Made by a program: the position numbers and the translations under genes. Positions 1-7,251 of a DNA stretch of 12,911 bases are shown here, piece by piece (position 1 is the stretch's first letter; each line of letters opens with the position of its first letter). The notes under the pieces were generated by a model. The model was not told the origin of the DNA. It did no database searches and saw nothing but the letters and a program-made list of their open reading frames with translations. This stretch comes from Eubacteriales bacterium (GTDB lineage Bacteria; Bacillota; Clostridia; Christensenellales; CAG-138). The stretch lies in the NCBI GenBank assembly GCA_030695285.1, contig JAUYTF010000457.1:1-12911 (forward strand), written 5' to 3'.

Positions 1-6
1 GGTTTT

Positions 7-83
7 TGGCGTGCCCGAAAGGATTAGAACCTTCGACCCTCAGAGTCGGAGTCTGATACTCTATCCAGCTTAGCTACGGGCAC
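7..83 (-). tRNA. tRNA-Arg (anticodon CCG), CCA encoded
   Basis: Read on the minus strand, this 77-nt segment folds as a full cloverleaf. The acceptor stem is GTGCCCG (77-83) against CGGGCAC (11-17), followed by discriminator G and a genome-encoded CCA (7-9). The anticodon stem TCAGA/TCTGA encloses loop CTCCGAC, which gives anticodon CCG and decodes CGG (Arg). The T stem GAAGG/CCTTT is intact. Two oddities are visible. D-stem position 13 is A, facing G22, where the neighbouring partial copies keep C. T-loop position 57 is U (base 26) where a purine is the rule. Both could weaken folding, but the whole structure and encoded CCA argue for a working or recently working gene. It is the last and only complete unit of a 78-nt tandem repeat. 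Confidence 0.88.
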
Positions 84-161
84 AAGTTTTTAGTTGTCAA
101 ATTCTCGCCTGCGACCCGCGGAGTCGGAGTCTGATACTCTATCCAGCTGAGCTACGGGCAC
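84..161 (-). pseudogene. tRNA-Arg 5'-half, repeat unit 2
   Basis: This is the second 78-nt unit on the minus strand. Its first 41 bases (121-161) match the 5' half of the neighbouring tRNA-Arg through the CCG anticodon loop with a single difference, and here the D stem is canonical (C13). After the loop the sequence diverges. The 3' anticodon-stem strand no longer pairs fully, a short GGGTCGCAGG stretch resembles the variable region and T-stem start of other tRNAs, and the rest (84-108) is unrelated spacer. There is no T arm, acceptor 3' strand or CCA. It is therefore a truncated or chimeric tRNA copy, not a functional tRNA. Confidence 0.75.
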
Positions 162-239
162 AAGTTTTTAGTTGTCAAATTCTCACCTGCAACCAGCGGA
201 GTCGGAGTCTGATACTCTATCCAGCTGAGCTGCGGGCAC
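162..239 (-). pseudogene. tRNA-Arg 5'-half, repeat unit 3
   Basis: This is the third 78-nt unit. It differs from unit 2 at only four positions (in the 24 bases after the shared spacer and at the junction of the acceptor stem), so units 2 and 3 arose by recent tandem duplication. The tRNA 5' half (199-239) is retained up to the CCG anticodon loop. The 3' half is replaced by the same unrelated stretch as in unit 2. No acceptor 3' strand or CCA is present, so it cannot form a mature tRNA. Confidence 0.75.
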
Positions 240-307
240 AAACGATATGCTTTTCTTCGTAATATCACGCGCAAATCGGGAAAAATCCCGCAAAGGCGCG
301 AAGCAGA

Positions 308-1660
308 TTATACCACAGGTTTCTTTTCGTAGCAATAGGCGATCGCCTCGCCGACGGTTGCGACGGGTACGAGTTTGAGCCCCGCAATCTTCGGCGCTTT
401 GGCGGATTTGGGCAGAAGCACGGTGTCGTAACCAAGACGCACGCACTCGTTGAGCCTTGTCTCAATCCGGCTCAACGCGCGTACCTCTCCCGTTAACCCG
501 ATCTCTCCCAGCGCTGCGGTGCGCGGCGGCAGCGGCAGATCCATCATCGCGGAAGCGACACAGAGCGCAACGGCAAGATCGGTGCTACGCTCGTCGAGCT
601 TTAACCCCCCGACCACGTTGAGGTAGACATCCTTAGTCGAAAGCCTGAGATGCGCTTTCTTCTCCAGCACGGCGAGCAGCAAGCTCAACCTGCCTGTATC
701 CACGCCCGCGCTTGTGCGGCGCGGATTGCCAAACGCGTTGTCGGTCAAGAGCGACTGCACCTCCGCCAGAATCGGACGGGAGCCTTCCATCGGGCAGGTG
801 ACGCAGCAGCCGGGCGCAATCTCGCCCGAAAGGAACAGCCGCGAAGGATCGGCCACCTCGCGCATGCCGCCGTCGCCCATCTCAAACACACCCACCTCGT
901 TGGTCGAACCAAACCGGTTCTTGACCGCGCGCAGAAGGCGCAGACCCTCGTGCCGGTCGCCTTCAAAATAAAGCACGGTGTCCACGATGTGCTCCAGCAC
1001 GCGCGGGCCCGCGATGTTTCCGTCCTTGGTGACGTGCCCAACGATGAGCACGATGACCCCTGTCTCTTTGGCATAGCGCGTGAGCCGCGCGGTTGCGGCG
1101 CGCACCTGGCTGACGCTTGCGGGCGCGCCCGCGCTCTCCTCGGAAAGGATCGTCTGAATCGAGTCCACGATCAGCACACCGCAGCGCGTTTTGGTCGCCT
1201 CGTCGATGATCTGCTCCAGATCGATCTCGCAGAGCACGTCGATGTCGTTTTTCATGCCGAGGCGGTCGGCGCGCAGCTTAATCTGCGAGGCGCTCTCCTC
1301 GCCGGAAACATACAAGACGACGCACTCGCCGGCCAGCGTATCCGCCGCCTGCAGAAGCAGCGTCGATTTTCCGATGCCCGGATCGCCGCCTAAAAGCACC
1401 ACCATGCCACGGATCAACCCACCGCCCAGCACGCGATCCAGCTCGCCCATGCCCGCGGAGATGCGCTTTTGCGGCAGGGAGACGACGCGGCTGAGCTTCT
1501 GGGAGACGGCGGTTCCGCCGAGAGGCGCGCTCTTTACCTTGACCTCGGCGAACTCAGTCATGGTGTTCCAGCTTTCGCACTGTGGGCACTTGCCCATCCA
1601 TTTGGCGGACTCATAGCCGCACTCGCCGCAGATATAGGTGACGCGTTCCTTATTTGCCAT
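308..1660 (-). CDS. radA: DNA repair protein RadA (Sms)
   Basis: RadA is a RecA-like, DnaB-type helicase that drives branch migration of recombination intermediates. The 450-residue product has all family hallmarks in order: an N-terminal zinc finger (C11, C14, C25, C28), a RecA-like ATPase with Walker A GGDPGIGKST (91-100), the RadA-specific KNRFG motif (247-251) and a C-terminal Lon-protease-like domain (about 270-445). Length is normal. I chose the ATG at 1658-1660. A TTG three codons upstream is open but would overlap the preceding stop. The upstream gene's TGA (1662-1664) lies one base from this ATG, so translation is probably coupled. No convincing intrinsic terminator follows; a small CGGGA/TCCCG hairpin (277-290) lacks a U tract on this strand. 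Confidence 0.97.
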   Translation of the reverse strand: MANKERVTYICGECGYESAKWMGKCPQCESWNTMTEFAEVKVKSAPLGGTAVSQKLSRVVSLPQKRISAGMGELDRVLGGGLIRGMVVLLGGDPGIGKSTLLLQAADTLAGECVVLYVSGEESASQIKLRADRLGMKNDIDVLCEIDLEQIIDEATKTRCGVLIVDSIQTILSEESAGAPASVSQVRAATARLTRYAKETGVIVLIVGHVTKDGNIAGPRVLEHIVDTVLYFEGDRHEGLRLLRAVKNRFGSTNEVGVFEMGDGGMREVADPSRLFLSGEIAPGCCVTCPMEGSRPILAEVQSLLTDNAFGNPRRTSAGVDTGRLSLLLAVLEKKAHLRLSTKDVYLNVVGGLKLDERSTDLAVALCVASAMMDLPLPPRTAALGEIGLTGEVRALSRIETRLNECVRLGYDTVLLPKSAKAPKIAGLKLVPVATVGEAIAYCYEKKPVV

Positions 1661-1661
1661 A

Positions 1662-2816
1662 TCAGCCAACGACCCGCAGATATTTCCAGAGGGGCTGTGC
1701 GGTGTCGCTCATGTCGCGCCAGAGGGCATAGTTACCGCCCGCCATGACAAACTGCGCGTTGGTTCCCGTCTCGCTGATGACATATGTCTTGTCTTCCGCA
1801 AACACGTAGGCATACACGGTTTCATCGCGTCCAAACACCACGCAGGAGGGCGTAATGTCAAAATCGATCACGCCTGCGGCCACGCGTTTTGCCGCGCCGC
1901 CGCCAACGCTGATATACAGATCGCTGTTTGCGTCATGATTGCCGCTCAAATAAGCCCAGCGGTCGCCTGCAGACTTGGGGTCGTGCACAAATGTGCCCGC
2001 TGCAAAATCCCAGCGGCTGTTGTCGGAGAGCAGCACCGTGCGAATCAAACTGCTGCCTAGGTTTTGCGCATCCGCATCTGCATAGATCACCTGCCCGCTT
2101 TTGATCGAGGGGGCGCTATCCGCGTATGCTGCGCGTGTCAGCACCGCGAGTGTGAGCAGCTCGCCGCTCGCGACATCGCAGACCATGAGCTTTGCGGTTG
2201 AGCCGGCCGTTCGTTCAGTCCAGACCGCGTAGGGAGGCTCGAGCATGAGCTTTGGCGCATCCAGCGCGAACTCCGCCAGCACAGCCGTTTCCCCCGTGGC
2301 TTTATCGAGCCGCACGATGCTTCCGCCGCCATCCGTCTTGCAGTCGGCATACAGAATCACATCCTCGCTCTCGACCGGATAGCGAATTGTGTCGTTGATG
2401 CGAGGAAAAGCGATGTTGACGAACGCGCCCGTCTCGGGGTTGAGGCGCACGAGCCTGTCGCATGCGTTCTCGCTAACGCCTGTGGCAAATAGGATTTCAT
2501 CGCCAAACACGCTGGGGTCGACCACCGCCGCAGGCAGACCATAGCCCGCGCCAAACTGCACGGTCTTGACCTCGTTGGTCAAAATCGGGTTGAGCGGGGA
2601 GGCGGTTTGCGGCGCCGCCTCCGCTTTCGGCGTGCTGCCAAAGAGCGGGGCGCCGCTGCTGAGCCGCGCGCCGAAAATCGGCATAGCGACAAACACCACA
2701 ATCAATACGATCGCGGCAAGCACAGCCAGCGCGATGACGAGCTTGATGAGCGGCCCGTAACTCGTCGCGTCCAGATTCATCCGTCGCTTTGGAGTGTATC
2801 TCAAATTTTTACTCAT
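1662..2816 (-). CDS. Single-pass membrane protein with propeller-like ectodomain
   Basis: The 384-residue product has a basic cytoplasmic N terminus, one strong hydrophobic segment (about residues 18-42, rich in V, A, L and I) and a long extracytoplasmic part. A low-complexity linker rich in A, P and S is followed by repeated short blades of the type 'value, LDKATGE, next value' (for example RLNPETGAF, RLDKATGET, VCDVASGEL). That pattern is typical of TolB/WD40-like beta-propellers, but I cannot assign a named family. It is first in an operon with radA. The start at 2814-2816 is favoured because a sigma-A-like promoter (2833-2861) places transcription just upstream. The in-frame ATG at 2832-2834 lies inside the -10 box and can be excluded. 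Function is unknown; a surface sensor or binding role is only a guess. Confidence 0.8.
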   Translation of the reverse strand: MSKNLRYTPKRRMNLDATSYGPLIKLVIALAVLAAIVLIVVFVAMPIFGARLSSGAPLFGSTPKAEAAPQTASPLNPILTNEVKTVQFGAGYGLPAAVVDPSVFGDEILFATGVSENACDRLVRLNPETGAFVNIAFPRINDTIRYPVESEDVILYADCKTDGGGSIVRLDKATGETAVLAEFALDAPKLMLEPPYAVWTERTAGSTAKLMVCDVASGELLTLAVLTRAAYADSAPSIKSGQVIYADADAQNLGSSLIRTVLLSDNSRWDFAAGTFVHDPKSAGDRWAYLSGNHDANSDLYISVGGGAAKRVAAGVIDFDITPSCVVFGRDETVYAYVFAEDKTYVISETGTNAQFVMAGGNYALWRDMSDTAQPLWKYLRVVG

Positions 2817-2832
2817 ATGTTTCACGCCTTCC

Positions 2833-2861
2833 ATTTTACCGCACGCGCGATGCCCGGTCAA
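2833..2861 (-). promoter_or_regulatory. Promoter for the propeller protein-radA operon
   Basis: On the minus strand TTGACC (2856-2861) is followed by exactly 17 bp and then TAAAAT (2833-2838), a good sigma-A match. The predicted start, about 2827, leaves a leader of only about ten bases before the ATG at 2816, with GGCGTG as the only purine-rich stretch. Confidence 0.65.
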
Positions 2862-2912
2862 CGAAAGAAAGCGTGAACGAACATCCAGCCTGCCTTTGCT
2901 GCATGGCATTGA

Positions 2913-2940
2913 TTGACAATCGGAAAAGTTACTATAAAAT
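2913..2940 (+). promoter_or_regulatory. Promoter for the membrane GT-C-like gene
   Basis: TTGACA (2913-2918), a 16-bp spacer and TAAAAT (2935-2940) form a sigma-A-like promoter on the plus strand, divergent from the operon at 2816. Transcription would begin near 2947, giving a leader of about 160 nt. The leader contains a direct repeat of GAAAATCGCTCT (2978-2989 and 2992-3003). Confidence 0.55.
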
Positions 2941-3107
2941 AGAACTCATATATACATGGATTGCGTTTTGATCGCCTGAAAATCGCTCTTCGAAAATCGC
3001 TCTCTATCGAGCTGGTTCCATGCCTGCCCGGGTGCGGCGCCTCTGCCGCTACGAGCAACGCACAAACCGGCACCAGCAACGTCAATTCGCAATAATGGAG
3101 GATTCTC

Positions 3108-4823
3108 ATGCTCCTGCTTCGTCTGTTGATCCTGTGTTTTTCGATCTTCGGGTACGTGTTGTTTTTTCACAAACAGCAGCGCATCAAGCTTGCTTTTGCA
3201 CCGGCGATGAGCGTTTCGTTCATCATGCTGGGTGTGTTCCTGAGCGGTCTGCTAGGCGTGCTGGAGTGGGGCGTTTACCTGCTGCTGCTACTAGGCGTTG
3301 CGCTGCTGATATGGATGCTGCTGAAAAAAACGCCCACCGGATGGAAAAAACTGCTGACAAACCCTGCGCTGATCTTTCTGACCCTGTCCGGCGTTCTGCT
3401 GTTTCTGCGTTTTCAGAACCGCGTGCTGTACAGCTATGACGACTTCAGCCACTGGGGAACAATCGTAAAAAGCATGCTGATCAACAACAGCTTCCCGTCT
3501 TCCGCCAACTCGTTTCTGATCTTTCAGTCCTATCCGCCCGGCAGCGCCTGCTGGATCTATTTCGTCTCCCGCATCCTCGGGGCGAAGGAGGGCTTCTATC
3601 TCTTTGCCAACGCAATGCTTACACTTGCGTATCTTTCCACGTTGTTTGCCTTCTTTGGCAAGCGCCGTTGGTATCATCTGATCCTCCCGCTCACGGGCGC
3701 GATTCTCCTTTATACAAACGTGCTCGATCCCAACAGCCTGGGCGTAGATGCCATGCTTGCAGCCGCGGGGCTTGCATCCGTTCTCACGATCTACCGTTAT
3801 CGCGATGAAGTTCTCGCGCGTGCATGGCTGATCCTGCCGATGATTTGCGCGACGATACTGATCAAAAACAGCGGCATATTCTTCTCGCTACTTTCGATGG
3901 CGCTCTTTCTGTTTTACTTATCCGAGCAAAAGTCTGAACGTCGCGGCGCGAAATGGGCGGCCGCGCTGGCGGTTGCCATCGTTCCCATCGCGGTGCTGCT
4001 TCTTTGGCGCTGGCATGTGTCGGCTTCGTTTTTGAGCGGGTTTGCCACAAAACACGCCATGTCTACGCAGAATTTTCTCAGTTTATGGTCGGCAAATCGG
4101 GGTCGCTCGTTGGAGATGCTCCAGTTGATCCTGCTCTGGATCATCAATCCCGTCAGCAACCATACGATTCTGGTGCTGGGCGGGTTTGCCGCGTTGGCCG
4201 GTTTAGAAGCGCTCCTGCGCCGCAACAAGGAGGCCAACCAGCGCAACATCACGCTGATTCTCGTGCTCGTTCTATGCACGCTGCTCTATGAGATCGGCAT
4301 CGCTGGGATGTATCTCTTCAGCATGCCATACGCAGAGTTTTTCTATCAGAACGGCCAGGACTACATTCGCTACAACAGCACATTTGTAGGCTTTCTCTGC
4401 GGAATCCTGATTGCATACTGCGGCGTAAAGCTCTCCGACAAAAGCGCGGCAAGCGCGCTCGCATTCAACTGGGTTCTTCGTTTGGGGACGCTCGCGCTGA
4501 TGCTGATCTGCCTGCTGCCAAATACGAAACTTGGACAGATCATGCCGTCCTACCGCACAGAGCTGGAAACGAAGATTGAAACGCTCCATCATACGATAGA
4601 AGAAGCGAACGTTCCACTCGGCGGCAGCTATTATGTAAAAGCTTCTTCGAGCGATGTCGATTTTGCGTCGCATCTGTTCCGCTATCAGCTCTATTCCAGC
4701 GACGTAACCATGACCACAATCGCCGTCGATTCCGCAGAGATCGGCGAAGTTGTATCGTTCTACACAGCCTATATCAACTGGGACACCATGCGTGTGTACA
4801 CCTACGACACATTCGAGGGCTAA
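3108..4823 (+). CDS. Polytopic membrane protein, GT-C glycosyltransferase-like
   Basis: The 571-residue product has roughly a dozen hydrophobic segments from the N terminus to about residue 475, then a soluble extracytoplasmic tail of about 95 residues. In the first large outside loop, after about three hydrophobic segments, lies YSYDDFSHWG (residues 108-117). An acidic pair in this place is characteristic of GT-C enzymes, which use lipid-phosphate sugar donors (PMT/ArnT type). Assignment to GT-C is inferred from topology and this motif. The acceptor is unknown; a cell-surface glycan or protein is likely. A strong GGAGGA (3097-3102) five bases before the ATG fixes the start. The gene stands alone with its own promoter (2913-2940) and a strong terminator (4901-4921). 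Confidence 0.75.
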   Translation: MLLLRLLILCFSIFGYVLFFHKQQRIKLAFAPAMSVSFIMLGVFLSGLLGVLEWGVYLLLLLGVALLIWMLLKKTPTGWKKLLTNPALIFLTLSGVLLFLRFQNRVLYSYDDFSHWGTIVKSMLINNSFPSSANSFLIFQSYPPGSACWIYFVSRILGAKEGFYLFANAMLTLAYLSTLFAFFGKRRWYHLILPLTGAILLYTNVLDPNSLGVDAMLAAAGLASVLTIYRYRDEVLARAWLILPMICATILIKNSGIFFSLLSMALFLFYLSEQKSERRGAKWAAALAVAIVPIAVLLLWRWHVSASFLSGFATKHAMSTQNFLSLWSANRGRSLEMLQLILLWIINPVSNHTILVLGGFAALAGLEALLRRNKEANQRNITLILVLVLCTLLYEIGIAGMYLFSMPYAEFFYQNGQDYIRYNSTFVGFLCGILIAYCGVKLSDKSAASALAFNWVLRLGTLALMLICLLPNTKLGQIMPSYRTELETKIETLHHTIEEANVPLGGSYYVKASSSDVDFASHLFRYQLYSSDVTMTTIAVDSAEIGEVVSFYTAYINWDTMRVYTYDTFEG

Positions 4824-4900
4824 CCCGAATCCGCGGTTTCCGACTCTTTGATAGGGCCGGCCCGCCCGGCGCTCTGACAAACCGCAACTCAGCATCCATT

Positions 4901-4921
4901 GGCGCCGCGGGCGCCTTTTTT
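4901..4921 (+). terminator. Intrinsic terminator after the GT-C-like gene
   Basis: GGCGCC (4901-4906), triloop GCG and GGCGCC (4910-4915) run directly into six T residues (4916-4921). This is a textbook rho-independent terminator separating the membrane gene from dnaX. Confidence 0.9.
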
Positions 4922-5001
4922 CTGCCCGCGCTTCATGTTCGTCGCGGTTTGCAAAAACGACTTGCCCGCAGCGTACTCTTTCAAGGAATCACGATTTATG
5001 G

Positions 5002-5007
5002 TATAGT
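5002..5007 (+). promoter_or_regulatory. Possible -10 box for dnaX
   Basis: TATAGT lies 30 bp before the dnaX start and downstream of the terminator at 4901-4921, so dnaX needs a promoter here. No good -35 box is seen at the right distance (best is TTTCAA, 4979-4984). The dnaX ribosome binding site GGGGAG is at 5024-5029. Confidence 0.35.
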
Positions 5008-5036
5008 AGCAAAGAAATAGATCGGGGAGTTGACGC

Positions 5037-6842
5037 ATGGCCTACCGCGCATTATACCGCCAATACCGCCCCGCCCGCTTTGCCGAAGTCATCGGGCAGG
5101 AGCACATCACCACCACGCTGAAGAACCAGGTGTCGTCTGATCGTCCGGCGCACGCCTATTTGTTCTGCGGCACGCGCGGCACGGGCAAGACCACCTCCGC
5201 GCGCATCTTAGCGCGCGCGGTCAATTGCCTTTCGCCAGAAGGCGGCGAACCCTGCGGCAAATGCGAGGCGTGCCTGATCACCGCATCCGAAGGCGCGCAC
5301 GACATCACCGAGATCGACGCCGCGAGCAACAACAGCGTCAACGATGTGCGCGAACTGATCGAAAACGCGCAGTACGCTCCCATAAAGCTTCGCCGCCGCG
5401 TGTTTATCATCGACGAGGTGCATATGCTCTCCGGCGCCGCGTTCAACGCGCTACTCAAAACGCTCGAGGAGCCGCCGGAGCACATCCTCTTCATCCTCGC
5501 CACCACGGAGCCGCAGAAGCTGCCCGCGACCATCATCTCCCGCTGCCAGCGGTTTGATTTTCACCGGCTTTCGATTACGGATATCAAAAGCACACTCAAG
5601 AGCGTGCTCTTCCGCGCGGGTGCCAGCATCGAGGACGGGGGTTTAACCCTGATTGCGCGTGCGGCGCAGGGCGGCATGCGCGATGCGCTCTCTCTTGCCG
5701 ACCAGTGCCTCGCCTTCTGCGGGGACAGTGTCACCACGAAGAATGTTTACGACGTGCTGGGCAGCATGGAGGACGCGTTTCTTTTTGATATGTCCCGTGC
5801 GCTGCTTGCCTCCAACGCGCCGGAAGCACTGCGCATGCTCGACAGCATCATGCAGGCGGGGCGCGATCTTTCGGTATTCGCTGCCGACCTTGCGGCGCAT
5901 GTTCGCGCGCTGCTGTTGGCGAGAACCTGCGGTCGGTGTGAAGATCTGCTGGACTGCACCGAGGATGCGATGACGCGCTATCTCGAGCAGGCAAAAGGGG
6001 CTTCCGAATCTAGGCTCATGCTCGCGCTGGATCGCCTGATCGCCGCGCAAAACGACATGCGCTATCTGCCCTCTCCGCGCGTGCTGCTCGAAAGCGCGCT
6101 TGTGCACATCTGCCGCCCGGAGGACACGCTGTCGCTCGCGAACGTCGAAGCGCGGCTCGACCGCCTCGAATCTCAACTGAAGGATGGGCTTCCCGTACGA
6201 GAAGGGTCTGCGCAAAAGCAGGACGTTCATCAAGAAAGCATCCCCGCGCGCGAACCTGCGACGCAACAGACATCGCCGGAGCCCACGCCAACGAATAACC
6301 TTGACACGCTTGCGGCGCAGCCCGCGCCCAAAGCGGAGCCGAAACCTGCTAAGCAAGCGCAAACAGACAACGAAGCGCCTTGGATCGATTTAACCCCCCC
6401 GCTGGAGAACTGGGCACCGGAAGACGAATATGCCCTTTCCCCGCAGGAAGAGATCGTCCTCATCGCGCCAAAGCCCGATCCAAAGCCATCGAAAGCCACG
6501 CCCGCGCCGAAATCGACAGGCAACGCCGACTCCGACGACGCGGCGGCCATCTGGCGCGCGGCGATTGCCGGCATTCCCAATATGTTCGTTGCCGCGCTTG
6601 CTAAAGAGGCGACGGCGCTGCGCTTTGAGCAAAACACGCTGACTGTAGGCTTTACTAAATCGCAGGAGACGAAGCATAAAAATCTCTCCGCGCCGGTCAA
6701 CTTTGAGCCGACGCAGCGCGCTCTGCAAACGGTGAAGCCCGAGGCAAAGCTCGTGATCACCACCACGAAAGCAGCGCCCGCCAGCGATCAGGCGGAGGAA
6801 ATGGCAAAGGCTCTGTTCGGGGACAAGCTGACAATAGAATAA
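5037..6842 (+). CDS. dnaX: DNA polymerase III subunit gamma/tau
   Basis: DnaX is the motor of the clamp loader, which opens and loads the sliding clamp at primed sites. In the 601-residue product the AAA+ module is complete: Walker A GTRGTGKT (45-52), zinc-binding C64, C73, C76 and C79, Walker B IIDEVH (124-129) and sensor/arginine-finger SRC (168-170). A lid and collar follow to about residue 370. Then comes a proline-, alanine- and lysine-rich tether (about 385-500) and a C-terminal tau-like domain (about 505-601). No A-rich slippery heptamer for programmed frameshifting was found, so probably only a full-length tau-type product is made. The start is set by GGGGAG eight bases upstream. It leads the dnaX-ybaB-recR block common in bacteria. 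Confidence 0.97.
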   Translation: MAYRALYRQYRPARFAEVIGQEHITTTLKNQVSSDRPAHAYLFCGTRGTGKTTSARILARAVNCLSPEGGEPCGKCEACLITASEGAHDITEIDAASNNSVNDVRELIENAQYAPIKLRRRVFIIDEVHMLSGAAFNALLKTLEEPPEHILFILATTEPQKLPATIISRCQRFDFHRLSITDIKSTLKSVLFRAGASIEDGGLTLIARAAQGGMRDALSLADQCLAFCGDSVTTKNVYDVLGSMEDAFLFDMSRALLASNAPEALRMLDSIMQAGRDLSVFAADLAAHVRALLLARTCGRCEDLLDCTEDAMTRYLEQAKGASESRLMLALDRLIAAQNDMRYLPSPRVLLESALVHICRPEDTLSLANVEARLDRLESQLKDGLPVREGSAQKQDVHQESIPAREPATQQTSPEPTPTNNLDTLAAQPAPKAEPKPAKQAQTDNEAPWIDLTPPLENWAPEDEYALSPQEEIVLIAPKPDPKPSKATPAPKSTGNADSDDAAAIWRAAIAGIPNMFVAALAKEATALRFEQNTLTVGFTKSQETKHKNLSAPVNFEPTQRALQTVKPEAKLVITTTKAAPASDQAEEMAKALFGDKLTIE

Positions 6843-6871
6843 ATCACTCAAAATATAACAATTTTTCAGAC

Positions 6872-6887
6872 TGTTTTTATAAAAACA
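6872..6887 (+). promoter_or_regulatory. Perfect 16-bp palindrome between dnaX and ybaB
   Basis: TGTTTTTATAAAAACA is a perfect inverted repeat in a strikingly AT-rich 68-bp gap between two GC-rich genes. It could be an operator, a processing hairpin or simply the AT-rich part of an internal promoter. It has no U tract after it, so it is not a standard terminator. Confidence 0.3.
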
Positions 6888-6910
6888 ATTATTTCAGGAG
6901 GAACTTTTTT

Positions 6911-7249
6911 ATGGCAAAGGGCGGATTCCCCGGCGGAATGGGTGGCGGCAACATGCAGCAACTGATGGTGCGAGCCCAGAAGATGCAGCAGGATGTGCAG
7001 CGCGCGCAGGCGGAGCTCAACGTGCGCGAGTTTACCGCCAGCAGCGGCGGCGCCATGGTGAACGTGACCGTCACTGGCAACAAGGACGTAAAAAGCATCG
7101 TCATCAATCCCGCTTGCGTCGATCCCGACGACGTGGAGATGCTGCAGGATCTCGTACTCTCCGCTGTCAACGAGGCGCTGCGCACCGCGACCAAGACCGT
7201 TGAAGACGAAATTGGCAAAATCACGGGGGGAATGGGGCTTGGCCTGTAA
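6911..7249 (+). CDS. ybaB: YbaB/EbfC family nucleoid-associated protein
   Basis: This small dimeric DNA-binding protein belongs to the family that binds DNA with low specificity and is nearly always encoded between dnaX and recR. The 112-residue product has the typical layout: a glycine- and methionine-rich start ([12 protein letters not shown]), an amphipathic helix with [12 protein letters not shown], a core with MVNVTVTGN and the ending [13 protein letters not shown] strong AGGAGGA (6896-6902) precedes the ATG. Its stop and the recR start are separated by two bases, so the two are co-translated from one message. Confidence 0.95.
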   Translation: MAKGGFPGGMGGGNMQQLMVRAQKMQQDVQRAQAELNVREFTASSGGAMVNVTVTGNKDVKSIVINPACVDPDDVEMLQDLVLSAVNEALRTATKTVEDEIGKITGGMGLGL

Positions 7250-7251
7250 GT

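Larger units (their letters stand above)
7..239 (-). repeat. Tandem 78-nt tRNA-derived repeat, three units
   Basis: The 41-nt tRNA 5'-half block occurs at 43-83, 121-161 and 199-239, an exact period of 78. The two units lacking a tRNA 3' half also share an identical spacer that on the plus strand begins AAGTTTTTAGTTGTCAAATT. If transcribed on the minus strand from upstream, the truncated copies would precede the intact tRNA in the same precursor. Confidence 0.85.

Noticed and set aside
7..239. CRISPR-like array from the 78-nt periodicity
   Set aside because: The repeated block is a tRNA 5' half, the 'spacers' in units 2 and 3 are nearly identical, and there are only three units.
277..290. 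Terminator of radA (CGGGA-AAAA-TCCCG)
   Set aside because: The stem has only five pairs and no U tract on the minus strand.
650..1393. 247-residue frame on the plus strand inside radA
   Set aside because: It is antisense to a fully conserved radA. Its arginine- and histidine-rich composition is typical of shadow frames in GC-rich DNA.
4824..5036. 4.5S/SRP RNA upstream of dnaX, as in Bacillus
   Set aside because: The conserved SRP RNA apical-loop sequence is absent. The gap holds a terminator, a possible stem and a weak promoter only.
5037..6842. Programmed frameshift producing a short gamma subunit
   Set aside because: No A-rich slippery heptamer with a following stop was found in dnaX.
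6230..6851. Long minus-strand frames opposite the dnaX 3' half
   Set aside because: They lie opposite the proline/alanine-rich tether of DnaX, where few stops occur by composition. No SD or family features are seen.
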